From assembly GCA_964569245.1 (NCBI GenBank), contig CAZMTK010000002.1, positions 124,001-188,000 of the forward strand: DNA of 64,000 nucleotides. Reading direction: 5' to 3'. Each line of letters starts with the position of its first letter. The first letter of the stretch is position 1. Both the position numbers and the translations under genes were made by a program. The notes beneath the pieces are model-generated. The model was given only the letters and a program-made list of their open reading frames with translations. It did not search any database and was not told the DNA's origin. This DNA is from JAAYTY01 sp964569245 (GTDB lineage: Bacteria; Fermentibacterota; Fermentibacteria; Fermentibacterales; Fermentibacteraceae). Below are positions 43,237 to 51,648 of the stretch, one piece after another.

Positions 43237-44339
43237 CAGTTCGTCGGCCGTATGACGGGTTTCGGGTTCTGCTCGCGACGGACGGGCTCGGCCCTGGGGG
43301 AGCCGAAAGGCAGCTATGCCTCCTCTGCCGGGTCATGAAGGATTCGAACCAGATAGCCGTCTGGTCGCTCCACGGAGGCTCGTTCGCGAGAGAGCTCGAA
43401 GAAGCCGGAATCCGGCTCGAGATCGGCTGCCCCGGTCACGGGAACAGGGTATTTGCACTGCGGTCCGCCTGGCGGCTCGCAACGGAGGTCATGCCAGAGA
43501 TCGTACACTCCTGGGGCTGGATCTCCTCGGCCGTCATGGGAGGCGTCGCGGCGAGAATCGGAGCCGTACATGTCACGAGCCTCGTCAGGATGGGAACCCT
43601 TCCAAGAAGGAAGCGCTCAAGACTGCTCCTCGCAGCGCGTCTCGGAAGGCTGTGCATGGGGAACAGCCTCGCCGGGCTCGCGGCCTGGCGCATTCCGGAA
43701 TCGAAAGCCCGCCTGGTCCCCAACGCCTTCGAGCCCGGAAGGATAGGCGGCCTGTCTGCGACGCCGGGCTCTCACGACCCTTTCGCAGTGGTCATGGCAG
43801 GCTCCATGTCGGACCACAAGGATTTCCGCACTCTCATACGCGCCGCAGCCATTCTCCGCGACAGAAGGCCTTCCGGGTTCGTCTTCCACCTGATAGGCGA
43901 CGGACCCGACCGGGCGGGGCTCGAAGCGATGGCATCCGCCTCGGGCTGCTCCGGGACAGTGGTCTTCCATGGGCAGGTAGATGATGCAGTGCCCCGTCTG
44001 CTCATGGCGGATGCAGGCGTGCTCCTGTCCCCCATGGGAGAGGGCATGTCTAACTTCCTGATGGAGTGCATGGCGGTCGGGCTCCCTGTCTTATGCACCG
44101 GTATGGGCGGCAACAGCGAGCTCGTCAGGGACTCAGTGGAAGGATGGCTCGTCCCTCCCATGGATGCCGTCGTCCTCGCCGAACGGCTCGATGCGCTGTC
44201 CCGCGACCCGGATCTCTGCCGCAGGATGGGCGCTTCGGGAAGACGCAGGATCCTGGAGGAATTCACTCCGGAGAGAATGCTAGATGCCACTCTGGCCGTG
44301 TACCGGGAGGCGCTCTCAAGGAGAACGGTGGAAGGCTAG
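43233..44339 (+). CDS. Family 4 glycosyltransferase (no canonical start; possible ATA start)
   Basis: About 368 residues. FRVLLATDGLGPGGAERQL is a textbook GT4 N-terminus. SMSDHKDFRTLIRA and GEGMSNFLMECMAVGLPVLC (E-x7-E) mark the donor site. No ATG, GTG or TTG occurs between the end of the DUF362 gene and this motif. The most plausible start is an ATA whose bases overlap the DUF362 stop as ATAG. CTG 43200, CTG 43269 (internal) or a GTG at 43101 inside the DUF362 gene are alternatives; ATG 43336 would delete the conserved start. Confidence 0.85.
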   Translation: MAVRRPYDGFRVLLATDGLGPGGAERQLCLLCRVMKDSNQIAVWSLHGGSFARELEEAGIRLEIGCPGHGNRVFALRSAWRLATEVMPEIVHSWGWISSAVMGGVAARIGAVHVTSLVRMGTLPRRKRSRLLLAARLGRLCMGNSLAGLAAWRIPESKARLVPNAFEPGRIGGLSATPGSHDPFAVVMAGSMSDHKDFRTLIRAAAILRDRRPSGFVFHLIGDGPDRAGLEAMASASGCSGTVVFHGQVDDAVPRLLMADAGVLLSPMGEGMSNFLMECMAVGLPVLCTGMGGNSELVRDSVEGWLVPPMDAVVLAERLDALSRDPDLCRRMGASGRRRILEEFTPERMLDATLAVYREALSRRTVEG

Positions 44340-44340
44340 G

Positions 44341-45495
44341 ATGGGACGGGACCTTGTCGAAGTGCTCGTCGTCGGCAACAGCTCGGGCGCCATTCACGGC
44401 TCCCTGGTCATGACGGGCTATCTCGTCAGGGCGCTTGGCGATCTCGGGTGCAGAGTGACGGTCCTGGACAGGGCTTTTTCACGGAAGAACACGGAGATAG
44501 GCAAGCTCCGGCTACACAAGTTCTCGAGAGCGGCCGGAATGCTTGCGAGAGCTGCAGGTCTTAGGCTCGGGAGGAGGTTCGATGCAGCCTTCTACCTCCC
44601 CGCCTCGCTTCCTCCCGCCCTCACCTTCGACTACTGCCTCTTCCCTCTCCTGAGGCGCGCTTCGAAGCTGTGGATTGGATACTCCCACATGGTGAGGTAC
44701 AGGAGCATCTGCACCGGAAGGAGCAGGTTCCATGCCCGGCGCGTACGTTCGTTCTGGGGCTCCTTCGAAAGATGCATCGGCCCCAGCTCGGCTGTCGCGA
44801 AGGACCTCGAGGACATCGGGGTGCCGCCGGACAGAGTCAGGACGGTCCCCAACTGCCTTCCGCCTGGATGGGCATATGCCGCTCCGGACGATGCCTGCGA
44901 AAGGGCGGGAAAGGCTCCTTCAGCCATTCTGTTCCTCTCCACAGTCCGGGCGAGGAAGGGGATATGGGATCTGCTGGAGGCCTACGCCCTCGTCTCGGAA
45001 TCCGGAGAGGCGGTTCCGCCTCTGGAGATAATGGGCCCGGAGACGGACGCGGGGATCTTCGGGGACATCTCCGCCTGGTCGGCCTCGAAGGGTCTCGATG
45101 GAAGAGTCCGTATCCTGGGAGAGCTGTCGCACGGGGAGATAGAGAAGAGATTCGCATCGGGGGGGTCGGTGTTCGTCTTCCCCACGAGACGCGAGGAGGC
45201 TTTCGGCCTGGTCCTCGTCGAGGCCATGAGCAAGGGCGTACCTGTCGTCGCAACGGACATCGGCGCGATTCCGGAGGTTCTCGAAGGAGGGCGTGCCGGT
45301 CTACTGGTCCCGCCTCAGAACCCGGTGACTCTTGCGGAGGCTCTCTCGAAGCTCCTGGGCGATGCCGGGCTGAGGAGAGATCTCGCCGCCAGGGGGCTCG
45401 ATGCCTCTCGGAAGTACTCCTACGAATCCTTCCGCACAGCCGTCAGAGGGGTGCTGAACTGGTCTGGGATCCCCTCACGGATGCTATCCCCTTGA
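44341..45495 (+). CDS. Family 4 glycosyltransferase
   Basis: 384 residues. N-terminus VEVLVVGNSSGAIHGSLVMT; donor-site motif REEAFGLVLVEAMSKGVPVVA (E-x7-E) and AILFLSTVRARKGIWDLLEA. ATG with GGAAGG six bases upstream, two bases after the preceding stop. Its last 53 bases overlap, antiparallel, the 3' end of the next gene. Sugar unknown. Confidence 0.92.
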   Translation: MGRDLVEVLVVGNSSGAIHGSLVMTGYLVRALGDLGCRVTVLDRAFSRKNTEIGKLRLHKFSRAAGMLARAAGLRLGRRFDAAFYLPASLPPALTFDYCLFPLLRRASKLWIGYSHMVRYRSICTGRSRFHARRVRSFWGSFERCIGPSSAVAKDLEDIGVPPDRVRTVPNCLPPGWAYAAPDDACERAGKAPSAILFLSTVRARKGIWDLLEAYALVSESGEAVPPLEIMGPETDAGIFGDISAWSASKGLDGRVRILGELSHGEIEKRFASGGSVFVFPTRREEAFGLVLVEAMSKGVPVVATDIGAIPEVLEGGRAGLLVPPQNPVTLAEALSKLLGDAGLRRDLAARGLDASRKYSYESFRTAVRGVLNWSGIPSRMLSP

Positions 45496-46633
45496 ACACC
45501 TCCTGCAGCACCTCTACAGCCCGCTGAGCGGATCGGCGCTCGGCCGCCATCCTTATCCCAGCGGCGTCCCACTGTCTCCCGAGGGCATCGGACAGGGCGC
45601 CTGCGAGTTCCGAAGCGGTGCACTCCCTGTCCAGAAGGATGCCGCTCGATTCGTCGATCAGGTCAGGAATCCCGCCTACTCTTGTCGCGACAACAGGCAC
45701 TCCGCAGGACATGGCCTCCAGGATGACCATGGGGACGCCCTCGGCCGCCGACGGCAGCGCCAGGACATCAGCCGCCGAGTAGAGCCCTGGCAGGGCGCGG
45801 GAGTCCAGCGCCCCCGTGAAGATCACCCTCGACGAGGAGGCGGACGCGGATGCAAGCCTGCGGAGGCTCTCAGCCCGGGTGCCCTCCCCCGCTATCACCA
45901 GGAAGGGACAGCATGATGCGAGGGGAACGGCCTCTATCAGCAGGTCGATCCTCTTGACTTCCTCCAGCCTCCCCACGAATGCCACGATGCGCGAGCCTGA
46001 AGGGATGCCGTACGCATCGCGGAACGCGAGCGCCTCCTCCTCGGATGGATGGAATACGTCGGTGTCCACGGCATTGGAAAGAACCGTCATCCGGCTCCGG
46101 GGGACGCCCCAGGCGAGATTCGCCTCCAGACAGGCCCTGTCTATGACTACGAGATGGTCGACGGAGCGGTGGGTAGTGCGGAGCAGCAGGTCGTAGAGCC
46201 AGACCAGTCCCGGCGCCCTGCCGATCCTGAACGTGGCGTAGGTCAGGGGGCTCTCGGAGCCGTGCTGGTGATGCACAAGCGCCGATCGGACGAGACCGAG
46301 CCTCCTCAGCAGGCACAGCAGCATCGCGGCTTCGTTGCTGTGCGTGTAGATGACGGAAGGCTGCAGGGAGGTCATCTTCCGAAGGCGTGTCAGCAGTCTC
46401 AGGGGGAACAGGATCCTGTGCGGCAGCGAGCTGCTGCAGAGGGAGGGGCCGAGGTCCGGCGCAGCACCGCCTGCCCAGCCGGTGCAGGGCCTCGGAGTGA
46501 GGAGCACCCACCCGGACGGCGCGTGCGCCCTTAAGGCACGCAGCAGACCGCTCACTCCGCCGATGGCGTCGGGGTCGTCGGGAGAGGCCTCTGCCACCAG
46601 GACAACAGGGAGGTCTCCGCTCAGGGCCCTCAT
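45443..46633 (-). CDS. Family 4 glycosyltransferase
   Basis: 396 residues. It has IGGVSGLLRALRAH near the N-terminus, VVIDRACLEANLAWGVP, VLSNAVDTDVFHPSEEE, IVAFVGRLEEVKRIDLLIEA and SAAEGVPMVILEAMSCGVPVVA (E-x7-E). The ATG overlaps the ATP-grasp stop as ATGA, so it is coupled to that gene. The 53-bp antiparallel overlap with the plus-strand glycosyltransferase means their last 17 or so codons share DNA. Confidence 0.92.
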   Translation of the reverse strand: MRALSGDLPVVLVAEASPDDPDAIGGVSGLLRALRAHAPSGWVLLTPRPCTGWAGGAAPDLGPSLCSSSLPHRILFPLRLLTRLRKMTSLQPSVIYTHSNEAAMLLCLLRRLGLVRSALVHHQHGSESPLTYATFRIGRAPGLVWLYDLLLRTTHRSVDHLVVIDRACLEANLAWGVPRSRMTVLSNAVDTDVFHPSEEEALAFRDAYGIPSGSRIVAFVGRLEEVKRIDLLIEAVPLASCCPFLVIAGEGTRAESLRRLASASASSSRVIFTGALDSRALPGLYSAADVLALPSAAEGVPMVILEAMSCGVPVVATRVGGIPDLIDESSGILLDRECTASELAGALSDALGRQWDAAGIRMAAERRSAQRAVEVLQEVFKGIASVRGSQTSSAPL

Positions 46634-47682
46634 GGCCTTCGGGGCACCCCTCTCCTGGCGGCCTTTCGGATCGCCCATTCGACCCAGAGCTCCTGAGGCC
46701 AGATGTTCCCTCCGACGAACCTCAGCCCGCCGTCATTCTCGAGGACCCAGTGGCCGGGAATTCCGCGGACGGCGGTGTCCGAGTAGCCGTAGGACATTTC
46801 CGTGACGAGCATGCCGCCGTCTTTGAAGATGATGTCGTAGGCCATCGAGTCGAAGCCGAAGCGGGCGTTGATGTCGAGGCACAGACGCAGCGCGGTTTCA
46901 GGTACGGCCCTGTCGTAGTCTATGAGCCCGCTCCCGCTGGCCCTGAAGTCGCCGGGCCGGTTGCAGCGCCAGAACCCGGTAGCGAAGCAGTCGCCTATCA
47001 CCGTCACCCTTAGATCGGCGGCGTTGCCCGGGACGAACTCCTGCCAGTATGCGATGCCGAAGGGGGCTGCCCCGGAGAGTCTTCTGCGGACTAGATCGGG
47101 GAACCAGTCTCGACCCAGGCTGGAGGCGAGCCTTGCCAGTTTTCCCTTTCCAGGTGAGCTGCGGTCCCAGAGTTCCGGGCTGAAGGCCCTCCTTACGATT
47201 CTCATCAGCTCCCGGCGGCTGTGCACCGATCTCACGTTCACGCTCCCCGCTCCAGCGGAGTTCTTCAGCACCACCGGGAGCGGATCACTCGCCGCACGCT
47301 CCAGCGCTTCTTCGAGATCTAGTCCGACGAAAGTCCGAGGGATCGGCACTCCTGCGAACTTGAAAAGGAAGCTCTGGGCCGCCTTGCTCTCGAAGTGCCA
47401 GACGGTGTCGAAGCCGGGGACCACGACCTTGTCCATGAAGCGCTCGAGGAAGTAGATCCGCTCCTTCATGTAGCCTGAGAACTCGTGTCCCATGTACGGA
47501 GGCTTCCAGATAACCAGGTCGGAATCTGCCACCTGGTCGGTCCAGTCGCTTCTGTCCAGGGAGACGAGCGAGCAAGAGAGAGGGACTGGGCCGTCCTTCC
47601 GGACCTCGATGGCCTCGACGAAACGGTCGTGCCATCCCCTCCTGTCCCGGCCAACGGCTATCTTCAGTATCGGCTCGACCAT
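46630..47682 (-). CDS. ATP-grasp family enzyme
   Basis: 350 residues. ATP-grasp features are LPVVLKNSAGAGSVNVRSV (glycine-rich loop with the binding Lys), YWQEFVPGNAADLRVTVIGD and the C-terminal metal/catalytic strand FDSMAYDIIFKDGGMLVTEMS. ATP-grasp ligases join a carboxylate to an amine or thiol through an acyl phosphate. Placed in a glycan cluster, it may attach an amino acid or peptide-like group to a sugar. ATG with GGAG eight bases upstream. First gene of a two-gene operon with the GT4. Confidence 0.83.
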   Translation of the reverse strand: MVEPILKIAVGRDRRGWHDRFVEAIEVRKDGPVPLSCSLVSLDRSDWTDQVADSDLVIWKPPYMGHEFSGYMKERIYFLERFMDKVVVPGFDTVWHFESKAAQSFLFKFAGVPIPRTFVGLDLEEALERAASDPLPVVLKNSAGAGSVNVRSVHSRRELMRIVRRAFSPELWDRSSPGKGKLARLASSLGRDWFPDLVRRRLSGAAPFGIAYWQEFVPGNAADLRVTVIGDCFATGFWRCNRPGDFRASGSGLIDYDRAVPETALRLCLDINARFGFDSMAYDIIFKDGGMLVTEMSYGYSDTAVRGIPGHWVLENDGGLRFVGGNIWPQELWVEWAIRKAARRGVPRRP

Positions 47683-47731
47683 CAGGCTGCTCCAGACGAG
47701 ACAGGCCGGCGGAAGCGCCCGACCTTCCGGG

Positions 47732-47737
47732 ATTATG
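47732..47737 (-). promoter_or_regulatory. Possible -10 (CATAAT) for the ATP-grasp operon
   Basis: CATAAT followed by CCC on the minus strand lies 50 bases upstream of the ATP-grasp ATG in the divergent gap. It resembles the TATAATCC boxes at 35749 and 52921. No -35 was recognised. Confidence 0.35.
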
Positions 47738-47783
47738 CAGTCTCAGGACACTGCGGGGAATGGAAGGGCCACGGGAGGACTGG

Positions 47784-49076
47784 ATGATCGGTCTTGCGAG
47801 CGCCAGGGAGGCCGGCATTCCCGAGAGGGACTGGTACTCGAGAGGCTCTCTCAGGAGTCTCTTCGAAAGGGCCGTCGGCGGTGTCTGCAGAGAAGCCGGC
47901 CTGCCGATACCTCCAGGCTCTGTGGTTCTGATTAAGCCCAACTGGGTCTATCACGAGAACAGGAGCGGCGGAGGCACGGAGTGCCTCAGCACTCCACCGG
48001 ATTTCGTCCTTGCCGCCCTGGAGTTGGTCCTCGAATGCAGGCCCTCACGGGTCATCATCGGGGACGCCCCCATCCAGGGCTGTCGCTGGGAGCGGATCGT
48101 CACTCCGGGCTTCCTCCAGCGCATATCCGACCTCCGGCCGGCCTGTCCCGTTGACGTGGAGGACTTCCGCTGCACCATCATGCGCGGCTCGGGACTCGAG
48201 AAGGGGCATGTGCTCGACGCGAGGTCCGGAGATAGACTCGTCCAGTTCGACCTCGGGTGCGACAGCCTGCTGGAGCCTGTCTCGAACCCCCCGGGGAGAT
48301 TCCGGGTTTCCATGTACGACCCCGACCTCCTCGCTGCAAGGCACTCTCCCGCCCGTCACCAGTACATAATCGCCAGAGAGGCTCTCGAAGCCGAAGTGAT
48401 ACTGAACCTCCCCAAGCTCAAGACCCACAGAAAGGCGGGGCTGACAGGCGCACTGAAGAATCTCGTCGGGCTGAACGGACACAAGGAGTACCTGCCGCAT
48501 CACAGAAAGGGCGGCACGGGATCAGGGGGGGACTGCTACCCGGGCACCTCTCTTCTCAAGACCTTCGCCGAGAACATGCTGGACGGAGCCAACCGAAGGA
48601 TAGGCAGGGCCTCCTTCTCGCGGTGGCTTTTCGGGGCGAGGGTGGCCCTGACACTGAGGAGGCTTGTCTCAGGGGAGGCAGAAATCGACGGAGGATGGCA
48701 CGGAAACGACACGGTGTGGAGAACCGTGCTGGACATCAACAGGATCGCGCTTTACGGAAGGCCCGACGGATCCATGGCCGACACCCCTCAGCGCCTCGTG
48801 TTTTCGCTGACCGACGCACTCATATGCGGACAGGGGGACGGACCGCTGATGCCGCAGCCGTGTCCCGTGGGAGTCGTCACTTTCTCGGACAGCTCTGCAG
48901 AAGTCGACGAGCAGCACTGCAGGCTTCTGGGGCTCGATCCGGAGCGCGTGCCGGTCGTCAGGGAGGCTGGGGCTGCGTTCCGGTGGCCGCTCTCCCGGGG
49001 TCATTCTCTTGGATCGGCCGCTCAAGCCGCGCTTCCTGCCGAACAGGTTCCCGTCAGGCTGCCTCCCGGATGGTGA
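47784..49076 (+). CDS. DUF362 protein without ferredoxin domain (paralogue 2)
   Basis: 430 residues. Signatures shared with paralogue 1 are VVLIKPNWVYHEN, VIIGDAPIQGCRWE, ILNLPKLKTHRKAGLTGALK with NLVGLNGHKEYLPHHRKGG, GNDTVWRTVLDINRIA and CGQGDGPLMPQP. The CGMTGC of paralogue 1 is AGLTGA here, so the Cys pair is not essential to the fold. No Fe-S domain. ATG 47784 has GGGAGG five bases upstream; ATG 47760 is an alternative. It is a single-gene unit, divergent from the ATP-grasp operon. Confidence 0.88.
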   Translation: MIGLASAREAGIPERDWYSRGSLRSLFERAVGGVCREAGLPIPPGSVVLIKPNWVYHENRSGGGTECLSTPPDFVLAALELVLECRPSRVIIGDAPIQGCRWERIVTPGFLQRISDLRPACPVDVEDFRCTIMRGSGLEKGHVLDARSGDRLVQFDLGCDSLLEPVSNPPGRFRVSMYDPDLLAARHSPARHQYIIAREALEAEVILNLPKLKTHRKAGLTGALKNLVGLNGHKEYLPHHRKGGTGSGGDCYPGTSLLKTFAENMLDGANRRIGRASFSRWLFGARVALTLRRLVSGEAEIDGGWHGNDTVWRTVLDINRIALYGRPDGSMADTPQRLVFSLTDALICGQGDGPLMPQPCPVGVVTFSDSSAEVDEQHCRLLGLDPERVPVVREAGAAFRWPLSRGHSLGSAAQAALPAEQVPVRLPPGW

Positions 49077-49090
49077 GCGGGGGCGCTGTC

Positions 49091-50215
49091 TCAGCCGACC
49101 GCGTCTTCCGCAGCCCGCTCCAGAGAGTCCACTACTGGCCCCAGCATGTGGTTCCGCTCGACCAGATCCCGACCGCGGGCGCCCATCACCAGGCGCTTCT
49201 CGGGGTCGGCGACGACGTCCGCGAGGAAGGCCACCAGCGCCTTTGCATCTCCAGATGCGCAGAACCCTGGAGATTCAGCCCCCGTCAGAAGACTGTCGGG
49301 GTTCGCTATCAGGCTTGCGACAGGCCTCTCCAGGAACCATGCCTCCAGAAATGCGTTCGAGAAGCCTTCTGCGGGAGAAGTATTCAGGAGAACCTTAGAG
49401 GAAGCGATCAGCTCCATGGTCCTTTCGTGAGAAAGCTCTCCAAGGTATGCTACTCCCGGGAACCTCAATGCTCGCTCCAGAAGCTGTCTGCACCAGTCCT
49501 CCTGCATGGCTCCTGCTATTGCGACTCTCATGCCCCTGATCCCGGGAAGCACCTCCAAGAGGCGGTCGAAGCCCTTGAAGGCGGAGAGATGGCCGATCCA
49601 GGCGACATCGAATCTGTCCTCCGACCGGGGAATCGAAAGGGGAGGGAGGAATGCGTTCCTCACGAGCCTTGCTGGGAAGCCTCTCCGGAAGCAGGCTTCC
49701 ATCTGCCCGCCGTGCTGCGCCAGCACCAGACAGGCCTTCCCTAGCGCGAATCGCACGAAGGCGGCCCTGGCAGCAGGACCGTAGCCAGCAGCGCGCAGGA
49801 TCCCCTTCGGACGGGATCTGGGGAACACCCGCAGATCGTCGTCGCTGGCAAGGGCTGCCAGGTATGCCGAGCCCGACCTGCGCGATGCTGCAGCGACCGA
49901 GGGCGCGAACACGGAGAAGCCCCTCGTATAGAGAATGTCTGGCTCGAGGCTTACCAACAGCCTTCTAAGGGAGGGCAGCCGTTCGGCCCACATGCGAATC
50001 CCGAGCGGCAGTGAAGATTCCGGCGGCCATCCGGGGAGGACGTGTACTCCCCGGATCACTGCTTCATCCTGACAACCCGTGGACACGAGGCGGACCAGGC
50101 GCCCCCTGCGTGCCAGCTCGGCTGAGAGGAGGGCGATCTGTCTCTCCGAGCCTCCTTCGGAATGCCCCATCAGCGTCCTCGCGCCTCCTCCCACGAAGCA
50201 GAAGGATGTCTTCAC
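49091..50215 (-). CDS. Family 4 glycosyltransferase
   Basis: 374 residues. GGSERQIALLSAELARRG near residue 21 is the acceptor-side GT4 motif; DVAWIGHLSAFKGFDRLLEV and SPAEGFSNAFLEAWFLERPV (E-x7-E) mark the donor side. The GTG overlaps the flippase stop as GTGA. It ends 14 bases from the convergent DUF362 gene. Confidence 0.92.
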   Translation of the reverse strand: MKTSFCFVGGGARTLMGHSEGGSERQIALLSAELARRGRLVRLVSTGCQDEAVIRGVHVLPGWPPESSLPLGIRMWAERLPSLRRLLVSLEPDILYTRGFSVFAPSVAAASRRSGSAYLAALASDDDLRVFPRSRPKGILRAAGYGPAARAAFVRFALGKACLVLAQHGGQMEACFRRGFPARLVRNAFLPPLSIPRSEDRFDVAWIGHLSAFKGFDRLLEVLPGIRGMRVAIAGAMQEDWCRQLLERALRFPGVAYLGELSHERTMELIASSKVLLNTSPAEGFSNAFLEAWFLERPVASLIANPDSLLTGAESPGFCASGDAKALVAFLADVVADPEKRLVMGARGRDLVERNHMLGPVVDSLERAAEDAVG

Positions 50216-51648
50216 ACCTGCGCTCCCCCGGTATTCCCGGGAGCTTCACCTGAGCTCGGAGTCCCCGCTCCCCGGATTACAGTCTGTGCGAGATCCCTCA
50301 GCTTGGACCGGACTGACGCCACATCCGCGGTGGAAGGAGCGACCTCCTTCCAGAACAGACCGGTCCTCCTCAGGAAGGCGCCTGTCCCCAGCAGCCATTC
50401 GAAGGAGTAGGCCGCCAGGCTGGCCAGAGCGGCTCCCTGGAGGAGGAGCGGAGGGATCATCAGAAGGTTAAGCGCGACTTTCAGGAGGAAAGCCGTCAAC
50501 CGCGTGGCGACATTGACCAGCGCGAGGTCGGAGCTTTCGAAGAAGCTCGCCGTCATGGACCTGTGCGCCTGTACGAGCGTGGACCCGAGGAGGATGACGA
50601 AGGGGAGCGCGGACGGCTCGAACTCCCTTCCGTAGAGCAGGACTATGAGAGGCCGGCCGAACAGGACTCCGAGGACGAAGAACGGCAGCAGGACGATGGT
50701 GAGCTGTCGAGAAGCCTTGGCTGCCATCCTGCCACGCTCGACATGGTTCTCTATTGCGGCCAGGGAGGGCAGCAGCACGGTATTGGCAGAGGTTGAAACG
50801 AGCCAGAGCTTCTCTGCGAGGCTCGAAGCCAGGGCGTAGAAGCCGACGGATTCGAGGTCGAGCATGGACTTTATCATGTATAAGTCCACGCGGATGATCA
50901 TGAACCAGACCAGGGCGGAAGCATGGAGCTTGATCCCGTAGGACAGGTACCTTCTCCAGAAGCCGCCCGCGAGCTCTCCAGAACCCTCCTTGCCGCTCTC
51001 TCCGGCTGCCTTCGAACGGGATGCCCGAAGCGACGAGAGCATCATGGCGGATACAGCCGCGGACGAACCTACGACCGCTGCGAGAGCGCCCGCTATTCCC
51101 AGCCCGAGCCAGACGAGCAGAACCAGATAGCCAGCCAGCAGCAGCAGTGGAGCCGAAGCCCTGATGTAAGCAAGCCTCCCGAACCGCCTGAGCCCGCACA
51201 GGAGCGAAGACCAGTGCGCCTGCAATACCCCCAGTGGCACTAGCGCGGCCGAGAGAAGCATCAGGGAGGTTACGGAGCCGCCGAGGAACTGCTCCCTGAA
51301 GAAGAGGACCGCAACCGCGAATACGGCGATGCCTGCGACAGTCTGGACGAGGGATGCCCGGAGCGACACGCGAATCATGCGTCTTGCGGGCAGCATCCCG
51401 CTCGACACGAAGCATACGTTGGTCTGGACGATTCCCAGCAGGACGAGGCTTACGATAAGGTCGGGTGTCGTATGAAGGAGAGCGAATGCGCCGCGTCCGG
51501 CTGGACCGAGCACTCTGGCGGTGACCATTCCGCCGGCCAGTGTCGCGAGGAAGGCGAGTACGTTGCCTGCGAAGGTGACTGCGACCCCCCTGTGAGAAGG
51601 TGTCGGGGCTGCAGAGGCCCCTCCCGATCCGGTGCGAATGCCCTTCAG
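50212..51648 (-). CDS. Wzx-like flippase (CTG start)
   Basis: About 478 residues with 12-14 hydrophobic helices. FAGNVLAFLATLAGGMVTARVLGPAGRGAFAL is the helix-1/2 region of oligosaccharide flippases (split over the span). The only start fitting the domain and ribosome site is CTG at 51648: GGAGGAG is five bases upstream and the codon overlaps the preceding stop as CTGA. The next in-frame ATG would lose the first helices. It probably moves the lipid-linked repeat unit made by the surrounding enzymes. Confidence 0.88.
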   Translation of the reverse strand: MKGIRTGSGGASAAPTPSHRGVAVTFAGNVLAFLATLAGGMVTARVLGPAGRGAFALLHTTPDLIVSLVLLGIVQTNVCFVSSGMLPARRMIRVSLRASLVQTVAGIAVFAVAVLFFREQFLGGSVTSLMLLSAALVPLGVLQAHWSSLLCGLRRFGRLAYIRASAPLLLLAGYLVLLVWLGLGIAGALAAVVGSSAAVSAMMLSSLRASRSKAAGESGKEGSGELAGGFWRRYLSYGIKLHASALVWFMIIRVDLYMIKSMLDLESVGFYALASSLAEKLWLVSTSANTVLLPSLAAIENHVERGRMAAKASRQLTIVLLPFFVLGVLFGRPLIVLLYGREFEPSALPFVILLGSTLVQAHRSMTASFFESSDLALVNVATRLTAFLLKVALNLLMIPPLLLQGAALASLAAYSFEWLLGTGAFLRRTGLFWKEVAPSTADVASVRSKLRDLAQTVIRGAGTPSSGEAPGNTGGAQV

